From Mesorhizobium sp. (GTDB lineage Bacteria > Pseudomonadota > Alphaproteobacteria > Rhizobiales > Rhizobiaceae), in NCBI RefSeq assembly GCF_016793485.1, contig NZ_JAEULZ010000003.1:1-64000 (forward strand): a stretch of 64,000 nt of DNA, read 5' to 3'. Below are positions 52,595-61,614 of the stretch, one piece after another; position 1 is the stretch's first letter, and each line of letters starts with the position of its first letter. A model generated the notes under the pieces. That model did no database searches, had not been told where the DNA came from, and saw nothing but the letters and a program-made list of their open reading frames with translations. Made by a program: the position numbers and the translations under genes.

Positions 52595-53679
52595 TGCTGG
52601 CTGATCACGCCCTTGACGTACCAGTCCATGCCCCAAAGATCGGCATCGGACAGGACCTCTCCGGCCTTCACGCGCTCCTTGCCGTCACGGTCACTGAGCG
52701 GGCCAGCATAGACCTGCTTCTTGCCGTCGACGATGGCCTGCCGCTCATCCATGATCTGCTTTTTCATATCCTCGGGAACAGCATCGCCGCTCAAAGCGAT
52801 GTCGGTGCCGCCTTCCTTGATCGACAGGAATGCGCCGTAGGGACCGGGCTCCCATTCACCCGCGGCGATCTTGGTGATCGTAGGCGCCAGATAACGATCC
52901 CAGACCCAGACGGACGAGCACTGGGTCGCTTTGCTGAATTCGCCGAGATCGCGATGGTGTCCCGTGCCATAGACGCCCTTCTCTTCCGCCACGATCTGTG
53001 GCGTGGGCGAATCCACGTGCTGGCCGATGACGTCGATTCCTTGCTCGATCAGAGCCTCGGTGGCAGCGCGCTCCTTGACCGGATCGTTCCACGCGCCTGT
53101 AAAGACGACCGTTACGGTTGCGTTCGGGTTCACCTTCTGCGCGCCGAGCGCGTAGGCGTTGACGGTCCAGTTCACGAGACCAAAGGGATTCGCAGCCACG
53201 AAACCCAGTTTGCCTGTCTTGGATATGGCGCCGGCTGCCATTCCGCAGAGATACTGGCTTTCATAGGTGCGCCCGTAAATCGACTGGAGGTTCGCCGCGT
53301 TTGTGGTGCCTGCGGGATTGATGAAGGCGACGTTTGGGTACTGCTTGGCGAGTTCGAGGAAAGTGTCGGAATATCCGAAAGCAGAACCGATGATGATGTT
53401 GGCGCCGCGATCAATCAAAAGCTCCACGGCGGGACGGATCGCAGTCGCATTTTCCGGCACGTTTTCGACGACAGGGATCGTAAGGCCAAGCTCTTTTTCG
53501 ACCTTGACCCGGGCCTCGTCGAGCGATTGCGACCAACCGCCGTCATTCTTCTGCGAGAAAATCACAAGCGCGGGGCTCGGAGCGCCCTCCAGCTTGAAGG
53601 GCTCTGCGTGAAGGGCGGCAGGCACCGCAGACAGAGCGAGCGCCCATAGAAGCGTCCTGGAAATTCGAGTCATGCCCAT
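52591..53679 (-). CDS. BMP family ABC transporter substrate-binding protein
   Basis: A 362-aa exported binding protein. A Sec signal peptide is cut near AHA-EP (residue 26), with no lipobox Cys. Family markers are ALVIFSQKNDGGWSQSLDEA, IIIGSAFGYSDTFLELAKQY and GHHRDLGEFSKATQCSSVWV. BMP proteins bind nucleosides, purines or similar bases, which fits the downstream molybdenum hydroxylase and hydantoinase genes. First gene of the transporter operon. Confidence 0.92.
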   Translation of the reverse strand: MGMTRISRTLLWALALSAVPAALHAEPFKLEGAPSPALVIFSQKNDGGWSQSLDEARVKVEKELGLTIPVVENVPENATAIRPAVELLIDRGANIIIGSAFGYSDTFLELAKQYPNVAFINPAGTTNAANLQSIYGRTYESQYLCGMAAGAISKTGKLGFVAANPFGLVNWTVNAYALGAQKVNPNATVTVVFTGAWNDPVKERAATEALIEQGIDVIGQHVDSPTPQIVAEEKGVYGTGHHRDLGEFSKATQCSSVWVWDRYLAPTITKIAAGEWEPGPYGAFLSIKEGGTDIALSGDAVPEDMKKQIMDERQAIVDGKKQVYAGPLSDRDGKERVKAGEVLSDADLWGMDWYVKGVISQQ

Positions 53680-53762
53680 TTCATGATCCTTCGTGTCTGT
53701 TGTTGGTTCCCGTAGCCGCTTTCTTCTTGTCGGTTCCGTTGGCTACTCGACCGGAATCGTGT

Positions 53763-56150
53763 TCATGCTTTCGCCATCGCTTCGAAGATCATGCTCGGCG
53801 TGATCGGCGTCTTGTGGAATTTCGCACCGCCCATCGGGCGCAGCGCGTCCTCGATGCCCGACGCCAGCGTTGCACCGACAGCGATGCAGCCAGCCTCGCC
53901 GACGCCCTTCACGCCCAGTGGGTTCAGGGGCGACGGCGTTTCGAGGTGCGATATCTCGATCGCGGGCACCTCGGTCGCGTATGGAATGAGGAAGTCCACG
54001 AAATTCGCGTTGGTCGGGTTCCCGTCCGTGTCGTATTCGATACGCTCATAAAGCGCACCGCCGATGCCCTGCGCGAAACCACCCATGACCTGGCCATCGA
54101 CGATCACCGGATTGATCATGTTGCCGCAGTCGTGAATGCAGATGTACTTCTTCACGTCCACGCGGCAGGTCTCGCGATCGACCTCGACGATTGCCGCATG
54201 GACGCCATAGGCCCATGTCGCGCATTCCGGGCTGAAATAGTCGGTGGCTTCAAGTCCGGGATGCTGCCCGTCGATGAGCGGCGGACCGTCATGCCGCGAA
54301 GCGGAGGCGAACTGTGTCGCAGCCTGCGCGGCGGAATTGAAAGCATATCGCAACGGATTGGTGGCGGTGGCGACGGCCGCCAGCGATACCCTGCGGTTGG
54401 TGCCGGGCACTTCGGCGTAACCGTCGCTCAGGACAACCTGCAGCGGGTCGGCCTCGAGCATGTTCGCCGCTGCCTTGATCGTCTGTTCGCGGACCTTCAC
54501 CGCGGTCTTGTGGATTGCGTTGCCGGAGACCACCGCCGCGCGACTCGCAAAGGTGGCGACACCCCATTCGAAGGTGCCGGTATCGCCCTCGACCACGATC
54601 ACGTCCTCGACCTTCACGCCGAGTTGGTCGGAAACGATCTGCGCAAAGACCGTGTCATGGCCCTGACCCTGCGAGGTCAGGCCAGTGTTGACATAGACCT
54701 TGCCGGTAATCGGGTGGATCTTGACGTGGCCACCCTCATAGGGGCCGAGGCCCGTGCCTTCGACATAATAGGCAAGCCCGAGGCCGAGCGATTTTCCTTC
54801 GTCGGCGGCCCTGGACTGCATGGCGGCGAATTCGTTCCATCCGATTGCGTCGCGGGCCATGTCGAGGGCCTTGAGATACTGCCCGCTGTCGAGCTTGACG
54901 CGCAGGCCGTCCGCAAAGAGCAACCCTTCGCGCGTGTAGGGAAAATCCTCGTCGCGAATGAGATTGCGTCGGCGTATCTCGAAGCGGTCTATGCCAAGTT
55001 CCTCGGCGAGCTGGTCCATGGCGCGCTCGATGGCGAAGCAGGCCTGCGGGCGGCCACAGCCTCGATAGGGCGTGACCGGCACTGTCGGCGTATAGACCGC
55101 GCGGAAGCGGACATGGATGTTGGGGATGCGATACGGTCCCGCAATCGAGGTCGACGCGACCTGCGCGACCGCGATACCGTAGGGGATGAACGCACCGGTA
55201 TCGTGCAGGAAGTTGTCCCTGAGAGCGATGACTTCGCCGGTCTTCTTGGCAAACAACTCGATCTCGTGGATCTGTGTGCGCTCCTGGTTGGAACCGATGA
55301 AGTTCTCGCGCCGGTCTTCGATGTATTTAACCGGTCGGCCAAGCTGGATCGCCGCATGCGGCACGAGCAACTCGTCGGGATAGGGAAACATCACCTTCTG
55401 CCCGAAGCCGCCGCCCACATCCGGCGCGATGACCCGCACCTTGTCCTCGTCCATGCCGAAGATGGAGGCTAGGCCGCCGCGCACCCCGAGTGGCGCTTGC
55501 GTGCCGTCCCACACGGTGAGTTCACCACGGGTCGCGTCATAGCGGGCGGCGACCGTACGGCATTCCATTGCAGCCGCAGTCGAGCGATCGACCTGTACCC
55601 GGATGCGCGTGACGTGCTCGGCCTCGGCAAAGGCTGCTTCTGGATCACCGCTCACCTGGGTGAAGTCGGCGGCGATGTTGTTCGGATGGGTAGGGTGGAC
55701 GAGAGGCGCGCCGTCCTCGATGGCCTGTTCCAGATCAAGCTCGACGTCGAGCGGATCGTAGTCCACGTCGACTAGAGCTGCAGCGTCTTCCGCAACATAG
55801 CGGTCGACGGCCACGACCATAGCCACCGTCTGTCCCACATAATAGACGTCGCCGCGCGCCAGCGGCCGCTGGGTACGCGCTTTCGTCATCGAAGGGTGCG
55901 GAATAAGGAGAGGCAGCTCTATATCGAGATGTCCGATATTGTCGCAGGTATAGACGGCGACGACGCCTTCCGCCTGCTCCGCGATGCTCGTGTCGATGCC
56001 GTTTATGCGGGCTCGCGCGAACGGGCTTCGCACGAACGCCGCGTGGAGCACGCCAGGCAGATTTATGTCATCGGTGAACGCCCCCCTGCCCGTCAGGAGG
56101 CGCGGGTCGATATTGCGCTTTATGGGGGCTCCGAACTTTCGCGTCGACAT
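53763..56150 (-). CDS. Molybdenum hydroxylase large subunit (xanthine dehydrogenase/CoxL family)
   Basis: A 795-aa molybdopterin cytosine dinucleotide-type subunit. It begins RNIDPRLLTGRGAFTDDI and has GGGFGQKVMFPYPDELL, the active-site loop PYRGCGRPQA near residue 360 and the catalytic Glu in GVKGVGEAGCIAVG near the C-terminus. The form I CO dehydrogenase signature AYRCSFR is missing, so a generic hydroxylase of an N-heterocycle or aldehyde is expected. It forms an operon with the 2Fe-2S and FAD subunits. Confidence 0.9.
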   Translation of the reverse strand: MSTRKFGAPIKRNIDPRLLTGRGAFTDDINLPGVLHAAFVRSPFARARINGIDTSIAEQAEGVVAVYTCDNIGHLDIELPLLIPHPSMTKARTQRPLARGDVYYVGQTVAMVVAVDRYVAEDAAALVDVDYDPLDVELDLEQAIEDGAPLVHPTHPNNIAADFTQVSGDPEAAFAEAEHVTRIRVQVDRSTAAAMECRTVAARYDATRGELTVWDGTQAPLGVRGGLASIFGMDEDKVRVIAPDVGGGFGQKVMFPYPDELLVPHAAIQLGRPVKYIEDRRENFIGSNQERTQIHEIELFAKKTGEVIALRDNFLHDTGAFIPYGIAVAQVASTSIAGPYRIPNIHVRFRAVYTPTVPVTPYRGCGRPQACFAIERAMDQLAEELGIDRFEIRRRNLIRDEDFPYTREGLLFADGLRVKLDSGQYLKALDMARDAIGWNEFAAMQSRAADEGKSLGLGLAYYVEGTGLGPYEGGHVKIHPITGKVYVNTGLTSQGQGHDTVFAQIVSDQLGVKVEDVIVVEGDTGTFEWGVATFASRAAVVSGNAIHKTAVKVREQTIKAAANMLEADPLQVVLSDGYAEVPGTNRRVSLAAVATATNPLRYAFNSAAQAATQFASASRHDGPPLIDGQHPGLEATDYFSPECATWAYGVHAAIVEVDRETCRVDVKKYICIHDCGNMINPVIVDGQVMGGFAQGIGGALYERIEYDTDGNPTNANFVDFLIPYATEVPAIEISHLETPSPLNPLGVKGVGEAGCIAVGATLASGIEDALRPMGGAKFHKTPITPSMIFEAMAKA

Positions 56151-56161
56151 CGTCCGCTCCC

Positions 56162-56695
56162 TCAGGCCCTGCCGGTGAGTTCGGCTGCGCGCCGAACCGC
56201 CTTCACGATGTTGGCATAGCCCGTGCATCGGCACAGATTGCCGGAGATAAGTTCGCGGATGCCGTCATCCGAGAGATCGAGTTCTTCGCCGGAATCGAAA
56301 TGCGAGCGAATGTTCATGATCATGCCGGGCGTGCAGTAGCCGCATTGCAGACCATGGCACTCCTGGAACGCCTGCTGGAGCGCGCTGAGCGTGCCGTCAT
56401 CCTTTTCCTCGCTCTCGATGGTCCGGATTTCCGCACCATCCGCCTGGACCGCAAATGTCAGGCAGGAACGGGCGGCGCGGCCGTCGATCATGATGGTGCA
56501 GGCACCGCAAACGCCGTGCTCGCAGCCGACGTGAGTGCCGGTCAGGCGCAATCCATGGCGGATGAAGTCCGAGAGAAGCATACGCGTGCTGACCTGCCGC
56601 GTCAGTGTAACGCCATTGATCGTCACCGTGACCTCTGCTGTCGGGTCAGAGGATGTGCTGGGTATAGAGCGCTCGAGGTGCTCGTGCCTGCTCAT
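56162..56695 (-). CDS. Molybdenum hydroxylase 2Fe-2S subunit (CoxS-like)
   Basis: A 177-aa subunit with two [2Fe-2S] clusters. The plant-type cluster is GCEHGVCGACTIMIDG, and the second set is GLQCGYCTPGMIM and LISGNLCRCTGY. It relays electrons from the molybdenum centre to FAD. The ATG at 56695 overlaps or abuts the FAD-subunit stop at 56700, giving operon spacing. It has a slightly long N-terminal tail of about 22 residues before the ferredoxin fold. Confidence 0.94.
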   Translation of the reverse strand: MSRHEHLERSIPSTSSDPTAEVTVTINGVTLTRQVSTRMLLSDFIRHGLRLTGTHVGCEHGVCGACTIMIDGRAARSCLTFAVQADGAEIRTIESEEKDDGTLSALQQAFQECHGLQCGYCTPGMIMNIRSHFDSGEELDLSDDGIRELISGNLCRCTGYANIVKAVRRAAELTGRA

Positions 56696-56699
56696 CGGT

Positions 56700-57569
56700 T
56701 CAGCCTTTCCGTACTTTCTCTGACGCCTCGCGGATGACACGACGCGTCAACGAAGCAAGCAAATGCTGGCGATAGGCAGTGGTCGCGTTGGCATCGTCGG
56801 GCGCTGTCACGGCTTCTTTCGCCAGTTCGCCGGCGGCGTCGATTTCGGCGTCTGAAAGGTTGGCTCCGACCAGCGAAGCCTCCACGTCGAACAGCCTGAT
56901 CGGTCGCGAGGCGATCCCGCATGCGGCAAGCCGCGCGGCGGCAACCCTGCCGTCCAAGTCGCATTCCAGGATCGCGCCGACGGCGGCTACAGCGTAGTCG
57001 CCCTTGCGCCGGGCAAATTCTGCGAAGGCGTAACCGGCACCGGACGGCAAGGCCGGAAAGGTAGCGCTGACGATCATCTCGTCTGCTTCGCGAGTCGTCG
57101 TCATGTGGAACTCGAAAAACTCCGCGGCAGGAATTTTCCGTTGACCGTTCGGGCCCTCGGCCATGACCCAGCCGTCGCTCAGAAGGAGGATCATCGGCAT
57201 CTCTGCAGCCGCATCCGCATGACACAGGCTACCAACGGTCGTGCCGCGATTACGGATCGGCACATGCGCCACGTAATGCAGGGCTGTACGCATCAGCGGG
57301 TTCACGGCAAAGGCAGCGTCGCTTTGCTCGAGATCGCGATGCTTCACCGCCGCTCCGACCCGGACATTTCCATCGACGATGTCTATGCTCTTAAGTGCGG
57401 CAATCCGGCTTATGTCGATGAGCGCCGATGGCGACGCCAGGCGAAAATTCATCGCGGGGATAAGACTCTGTCCGCCCGCGAGGATCATGGCGCCGGGATT
57501 GTCGGAAAGCAGGCGAATGGCCTCATCCGAAGACCGCGCGACGAGATAGTCGAAAAGCGGTGGTTTCAC
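56700..57569 (-). CDS. Molybdenum hydroxylase FAD-binding subunit (CoxM-like)
   Basis: A 289-aa FAD subunit. The flavin-binding motifs are MILAGGQSLIPAMNFRL and TTVGSLCHADAAAEMP, with the CoxM-type C-terminal domain after about residue 175. A GTG start at 57569 (VKPPLFDYLVARS) with GGGGAA upstream gives the conserved N-terminus; the longer frame to 57656 is not conserved. First gene of the three-subunit operon. A GATA-Y-N-ATATC palindrome lies about 130 bp upstream. Confidence 0.9.
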   Translation of the reverse strand: MKPPLFDYLVARSSDEAIRLLSDNPGAMILAGGQSLIPAMNFRLASPSALIDISRIAALKSIDIVDGNVRVGAAVKHRDLEQSDAAFAVNPLMRTALHYVAHVPIRNRGTTVGSLCHADAAAEMPMILLLSDGWVMAEGPNGQRKIPAAEFFEFHMTTTREADEMIVSATFPALPSGAGYAFAEFARRKGDYAVAAVGAILECDLDGRVAAARLAACGIASRPIRLFDVEASLVGANLSDAEIDAAGELAKEAVTAPDDANATTAYRQHLLASLTRRVIREASEKVRKG

Positions 57570-57695
57570 CCGGCATTCCCCAACATCAGGCCTGAAGAAG
57601 CGAGCACGCCGCTGGAAATTGCGCCACATGCGCAACTCGTCTCCCGCGGCTGCCATTCCCTTGGCAAGCCTTCATTTTTCCCCGTCGCTATCCTG

Positions 57696-57712
57696 ATAGT
57701 GGATATTATATC
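57696..57712. promoter_or_regulatory. Shared palindromic site upstream of the coxM-like gene
   Basis: ATAGTGGATATTATATC contains the perfect palindrome GATAT-T-ATATC. Thirteen or more of its 17 bases recur in the same order at 59289-59305. It lies in the 247-bp gap between the amidase end and the coxM-like start, which holds no gene I can support. Confidence 0.6.
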
Positions 57713-57816
57713 GACTTTTTGACTATAGATTTGCGTTTCGAGGAGTGTCAACCGGCTTTTTGGAAACGTCTGTCGAAGACTTCCAGGGTTGGCCTGCGGC
57801 ATGATCGCCAACATTC

Positions 57817-59241
57817 TCAAACCAAATCGCCCGAGAAGACTTTGGGGTCTATGGGGCGTCTCATTCTGCAGTCCAGAACGCCCTCGCACCAAGCAGCCAC
57901 GGACAGCAACGACGCTTCTGCATATGGTCGTGCGACGATCTGAAGCCCGACGGGCAAACCTGCCGACGTGAAGCCGCATGGAATGGAAATAGCGGGGCAG
58001 CCGGTAACGGTAACCGCGTATCCAAGAATGAGCCAATCAAGATAGGTCGGAAGCTCGCGGCCCGCTATCCGAGAGACATATCTTTCCTCGACGGGAAACG
58101 GCGCGACCGGGGCCGTGGCGCTTAGCAGGAATTCATGATCGTCGAGAAACGCGACGAGGCTGGCGCGCGCGCGCGCCTGTTCACGCACCGCTGCCGAAAT
58201 GTCGGCGCTCGAGAGGCCAAGGCCGTGCTCGATATTCCAGATGACTTCCGGTTTGAGCATGTCCCGCTCAGGGCCCCGAAGAAGCTCGCCCCGCGCGGCG
58301 GCGAACTGGTGCGCCCTGAGCGTTCGAAAGGCCGCATCGGCAGCCGACAGATCGGGACAAGCTTCGACGACGTCTCCTCCCGCCGCGGCTAGCTTGTGCA
58401 TGGCGCGGACAACGACATCGCGAACTTCGTCATCGAGGTCCGCCACGCCGAGATCCGCCCCAAAGGCAAGGCGCAACGGTTTTTCGGGCCGCGTCGCGGC
58501 TGCGGCGAAATTGGTCTGCTTCATCGGACGAGACAGCGGATCGCGCATGTCGAAACGCGCCATCGCCTGCAGGCCCAGCCCTACGTCGGCGACGTTCCGC
58601 GCAAGCGGGCCAATCACCGAAAGCGTTTGCCCCGGCACGCCGCCAGGCCCCTGGGGCACGATCCCCGGGCTCGGCCGCAAGCCCACCACGCCGCAGAAGG
58701 CGGCAGGATAGCGAAGCGAACAGGCGAAGTCAGACCCCTGCGCAATCGCCGCCATGCCTGTCGCTACCGCGACGGCCGCACCGCCAGACGATCCAGCAGC
58801 CGACAGACGCGTATCCCATGGATTGAGCGTCGCGCCGAAGACATCGTTGAACGTGTTGGCACCCGCTTCGAACTCAGGCGTGTTCGACTTTGCAAAGACG
58901 ATGCCGCCCGCTGCTTCGACTGACTCGACAAGAAAGTCGGATCGGCTGGGAATGTTGTGCTCGTAGACACGAGAACCAAACGTCGTGCGCACTCCCTCTA
59001 CCGGATAGGAATCCTTGATGGGCACCGGAAGACCGCCCAGCAGAGTGTCCGCCAGATCACGATGCGAGGCGATCCGCTGCCTGCCGCGTTCGAAACAGAG
59101 GGTGGGCAGCGCGTTTACGACCGGATTTACGGCTTTTACGCGCTCTTCGGTTGCATCCAGCAACTCTTGCGCGGCAATCTCGCCCGAGTGTAGGAGCTTG
59201 ACGACGGCAACCGCGTCCTCGGCCCAAAGCGGCTCGCTCAT
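57817..59241 (-). CDS. Amidase signature family hydrolase
   Basis: A 474-aa Ser-cisSer-Lys amidase. The Lys is in GGLPVPIKDSYPVEG, the cis-Ser in AAGSSGGAAVAVATG, and the nucleophile Ser in DFACSLRYPAAFCG. The first Gly of the family pattern is Ala here and the usual GGS is ACS, but all catalytic residues are present. The ATG at 59241 follows GGGGAA. Its position between the hydroxylase and IclR genes suggests hydrolysis of a ring-opened amide. Confidence 0.9.
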   Translation of the reverse strand: MSEPLWAEDAVAVVKLLHSGEIAAQELLDATEERVKAVNPVVNALPTLCFERGRQRIASHRDLADTLLGGLPVPIKDSYPVEGVRTTFGSRVYEHNIPSRSDFLVESVEAAGGIVFAKSNTPEFEAGANTFNDVFGATLNPWDTRLSAAGSSGGAAVAVATGMAAIAQGSDFACSLRYPAAFCGVVGLRPSPGIVPQGPGGVPGQTLSVIGPLARNVADVGLGLQAMARFDMRDPLSRPMKQTNFAAAATRPEKPLRLAFGADLGVADLDDEVRDVVVRAMHKLAAAGGDVVEACPDLSAADAAFRTLRAHQFAAARGELLRGPERDMLKPEVIWNIEHGLGLSSADISAAVREQARARASLVAFLDDHEFLLSATAPVAPFPVEERYVSRIAGRELPTYLDWLILGYAVTVTGCPAISIPCGFTSAGLPVGLQIVARPYAEASLLSVAAWCEGVLDCRMRRPIDPKVFSGDLV

Positions 59242-59288
59242 GTCGATATTCCCCCGCATCGCCAGTCCCTTGCTGGCAAATTGTCGAA

Positions 59289-59305
59289 ATAGTGGATACG
59301 ATATC
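59289..59305. promoter_or_regulatory. Shared palindromic site between amidase and iclR-type genes
   Basis: ATAGTGGATACGATATC lies in the divergent promoter region, 32 bp before the regulator start and 48 bp before the amidase start. The core GATAC-G-ATATC is a near-palindrome. The only other clear copy found is at 57696. A natural candidate for the binding site of the adjacent IclR protein. Confidence 0.6.
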
Positions 59306-59336
59306 TAAATAACGAACAAGCGGCAGATGGTTTGCG

Positions 59337-60197
59337 ATGGCGAAAGCACCGGGGGGAAAGCGATTGGCAGAGCAGCCCGAAGAGGACGCTGCCGCGCGAT
59401 ACGAAATTCAGAAACCGACGGCCATGGACGCCCGCTCGCCCGACGCCAAGCAGGGCCTTGAACGCTCCTTCGCGGTGCTCGACCTGATTGCCGCCCGTCC
59501 TTGCCGGGTAGTCGATGTGATGCGCGACATGGGCCTGCCGTGGGCAACGGCCCACAGGACGGTAAAGAAACTGGAGAAGGCCCAGTTCCTGATGCTCAAT
59601 CCCGAAACGTCGCACTACGAGATCGGCCCGCGCATGTGGCATCTCGGGTCTGCCTACCTGGCCAACAACAAGATGCTGAAGTCCGCGATCTCCTATCTTG
59701 CCCGGGACCGCGACATCCGTGGCGTGGACGTGCAGGTGGTCGAACGCATCGGAAGTTTTTCCGTCGTCATCCATGCCGAAAAACGTCAGCTTCAGGAAAT
59801 CTCCAAGGCTCAGTACGGCTACCACATACCGCTTCATGCCGGTTCGAAGGGGCTCGTCCTTCTTGCCTATGAGACCCCGGAATTTATATCCGCCTATTGC
59901 GCGCAGCCGCTCGAACAACTGACCGCCCTGACCATCGGCGACGAGGCGGCGCTGCGCCAGCAACTGGCAGAAGTGCGAGCCGCCGGCTTCGCACAGACCG
60001 AAGGCGACGTGCAGAACTTTACCGGATCGATCGCCGCTCCGGTCTTCGGTCCCAAAGGGGTGATCGGCTGCATCTGCTTCGTCTATCTGAAGAAGCTGGC
60101 GCGCGACCAGGTCGCCATGGACGAATTGAAGGAAGCACTTCTGCTCATGACGCACGCGCTTTCGGTCGAACTGGGCTGGCATCCAAGGCAGGCTTGA
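59337..60197 (+). CDS. IclR family transcriptional regulator
   Basis: A 286-aa regulator. The N-terminal winged helix covers about residues 38-100 (GLERSFAVLDLIAARP, then DMGLPWATAHRTVKKLEKAQ), followed by the IclR effector domain to the C-terminus (IPLHAGSKGLVLLAY, VQNFTGSIAAPVFGPKG). The first 36 residues are an unusual charged extension. It is divergent from the amidase gene and probably controls the whole catabolic cluster in response to a pathway compound. Confidence 0.92.
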   Translation: MAKAPGGKRLAEQPEEDAAARYEIQKPTAMDARSPDAKQGLERSFAVLDLIAARPCRVVDVMRDMGLPWATAHRTVKKLEKAQFLMLNPETSHYEIGPRMWHLGSAYLANNKMLKSAISYLARDRDIRGVDVQVVERIGSFSVVIHAEKRQLQEISKAQYGYHIPLHAGSKGLVLLAYETPEFISAYCAQPLEQLTALTIGDEAALRQQLAEVRAAGFAQTEGDVQNFTGSIAAPVFGPKGVIGCICFVYLKKLARDQVAMDELKEALLLMTHALSVELGWHPRQA

Positions 60198-60199
60198 GG

Positions 60200-60997
60200 T
60201 CAAGCCGTCTTCGTCATTCCCGGCCTGTCCTGATAGGATCCCTGGAGGTTCTTGAAAGTCTCCTCGAGCACGTCGACGATGATCTCGATGGCCTTGTTGC
60301 CCATCTCGGCGCTTGCAACCGTGGGATCACCGAAGATCGCCGCGTGCCCTGCCTCCGGACGTGGGCGGCGCGCATAGGTACGGGTGGGGTTCGTGGGCGC
60401 CACCAGGTCCCAGCCGACCGGGCCGTATTTCGCTCCCTTGAGCTTGTCCATCTTCACAAGCTCCGGCCGGGTCGCAAGCTGGAAAGAGGCCTCAAGTTCG
60501 CAGCCGTGGCCCATGCCGCCGACGACGGATTTGCGCATGGCGTGGATCTTGTCCGCCGAAGGCTCCCAGTAGCTGACCGCAGAAACCTTGAAATTGTGGT
60601 TCGTATCCAGTTGGTCGACCATGTGGCGGGCCACCTGATCGTTCGCGGTTCCACTCGGGCGGTTGCCGTTCAGGAGTATGATGTGGGTGAAGCCCTGCTT
60701 CACGAGCGCCGCGCCGATTTCAAAAAGCATGAGTTGATAGGTCGGGATCGACAGCGAGATCGTGCCCGGGAAATGTTCGAACGTCATCGACACGCCATAG
60801 GCGACCGGCGGCGCGACGATCGCGCCGATCCTCTCTGCGAGCAGTACGGCTATGTGGTCGGCCTGATGCGTATCGGTATCGACGGGCATATGAGGCCCGT
60901 GCGCCTCGGTCGCTCCGGTGGGAACGATAACGGCACGCCCCTCGGCAATCGCGTCGGCGATTTCCATTTGCGTCATATAAGACATGCGGTGCTGCAT
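60200..60997 (-). CDS. Creatininase family protein with altered metal motif
   Basis: A 265-aa protein. The N-terminal metal motif GATEAHGPHMPVDTDTHQAD and the later GMGHGCELEASFQL match the creatininase family (creatinine amidohydrolase, FAPy deformylase). The usual NGHGGN motif, whose His is a metal ligand, reads NGNRPSG here. Either it is a variant subfamily with a different metal site or it has lost the classic activity. The ATG at 60997 follows AGGAGA. It is convergent with the iclR-type gene and probably shares an operon with coxG-like and hyuAB. Confidence 0.85.
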   Translation of the reverse strand: MQHRMSYMTQMEIADAIAEGRAVIVPTGATEAHGPHMPVDTDTHQADHIAVLLAERIGAIVAPPVAYGVSMTFEHFPGTISLSIPTYQLMLFEIGAALVKQGFTHIILLNGNRPSGTANDQVARHMVDQLDTNHNFKVSAVSYWEPSADKIHAMRKSVVGGMGHGCELEASFQLATRPELVKMDKLKGAKYGPVGWDLVAPTNPTRTYARRPRPEAGHAAIFGDPTVASAEMGNKAIEIIVDVLEETFKNLQGSYQDRPGMTKTA

Positions 60998-61040
60998 ATT
61001 CGTCTCCTGCGACCCTGACCTACTCTTTAGGCCGACCTTA

Positions 61041-61586
61041 TCAGCCTTCCTTGCCGAGCCAGCGCTTGACCGACGCGCCAACCACCTTGCCGCTCAACTT
61101 CAGCGCGCTGATATCCTTGGCCGAGCCAGCAGAACCACCTTCGCCATTGAGCTCGGCCTCGATATTGGACACGAACTGCTGGATCAGGAGCTTGGCGGTC
61201 TCCGAAACAATGCCCGGCCGCCCGAACTGGGCCACGGGACCGCTGAGCTGGACCTCGGCCTCGATTTCCAGATCGGTTGCTTCTCCCTTATCCAGGAGGA
61301 GGTAGTTCATGGTCATGCGGGAGCGGCTGCCGCCCTTCTTGTCGATTCCGCGCCCTTCCGCCTTGCCGGAGAAATTGGCCGGGTCCGGCGTATGCTGGAC
61401 TTCTCCCTCGAACGCAGCCTTGAACGGACCAAGCTTGATGGAGACGATGCCAGCATAGGCGCCGTTGCCATCGTCGCGGGTAAGCTCTGCGCCAGGCATG
61501 CATCCCGCTACCGCCGGGATGTCCTGGAAAAGCGCCCAGACTTCCTCGCGGGGACGGTTGACCGTCACGGCTTGCTTGATCTGCAT
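61041..61586 (-). CDS. CoxG-like SRPBCC protein
   Basis: A 181-aa protein of the carbon monoxide dehydrogenase subunit G family, SRPBCC fold. Markers are VNRPREEVWALFQDIPAVAG with CMPGAELT, YAGIVSIKLGPFKAAFEGEV and QFGRPGIVSETAKLLIQQF. In carboxydotrophs CoxG anchors CO dehydrogenase to the membrane; in other molybdenum hydroxylase clusters its role is open. Start at 61586 with GGAGGG upstream. Confidence 0.9.
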   Translation of the reverse strand: MQIKQAVTVNRPREEVWALFQDIPAVAGCMPGAELTRDDGNGAYAGIVSIKLGPFKAAFEGEVQHTPDPANFSGKAEGRGIDKKGGSRSRMTMNYLLLDKGEATDLEIEAEVQLSGPVAQFGRPGIVSETAKLLIQQFVSNIEAELNGEGGSAGSAKDISALKLSGKVVGASVKRWLGKEG

Positions 61587-61614
61587 CGCATTCCCTCCGC
61601 GTTCTGTAAGCCGG

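Noticed and set aside
53763-56150. CoxL-type gene as an aerobic carbon monoxide dehydrogenase
   Set aside because: The active-site loop reads PYRGCGR, not the AYRCSFR of form I CO dehydrogenase, and the neighbours are hydantoinase and amidase genes. A heterocycle or aldehyde hydroxylase is more likely.
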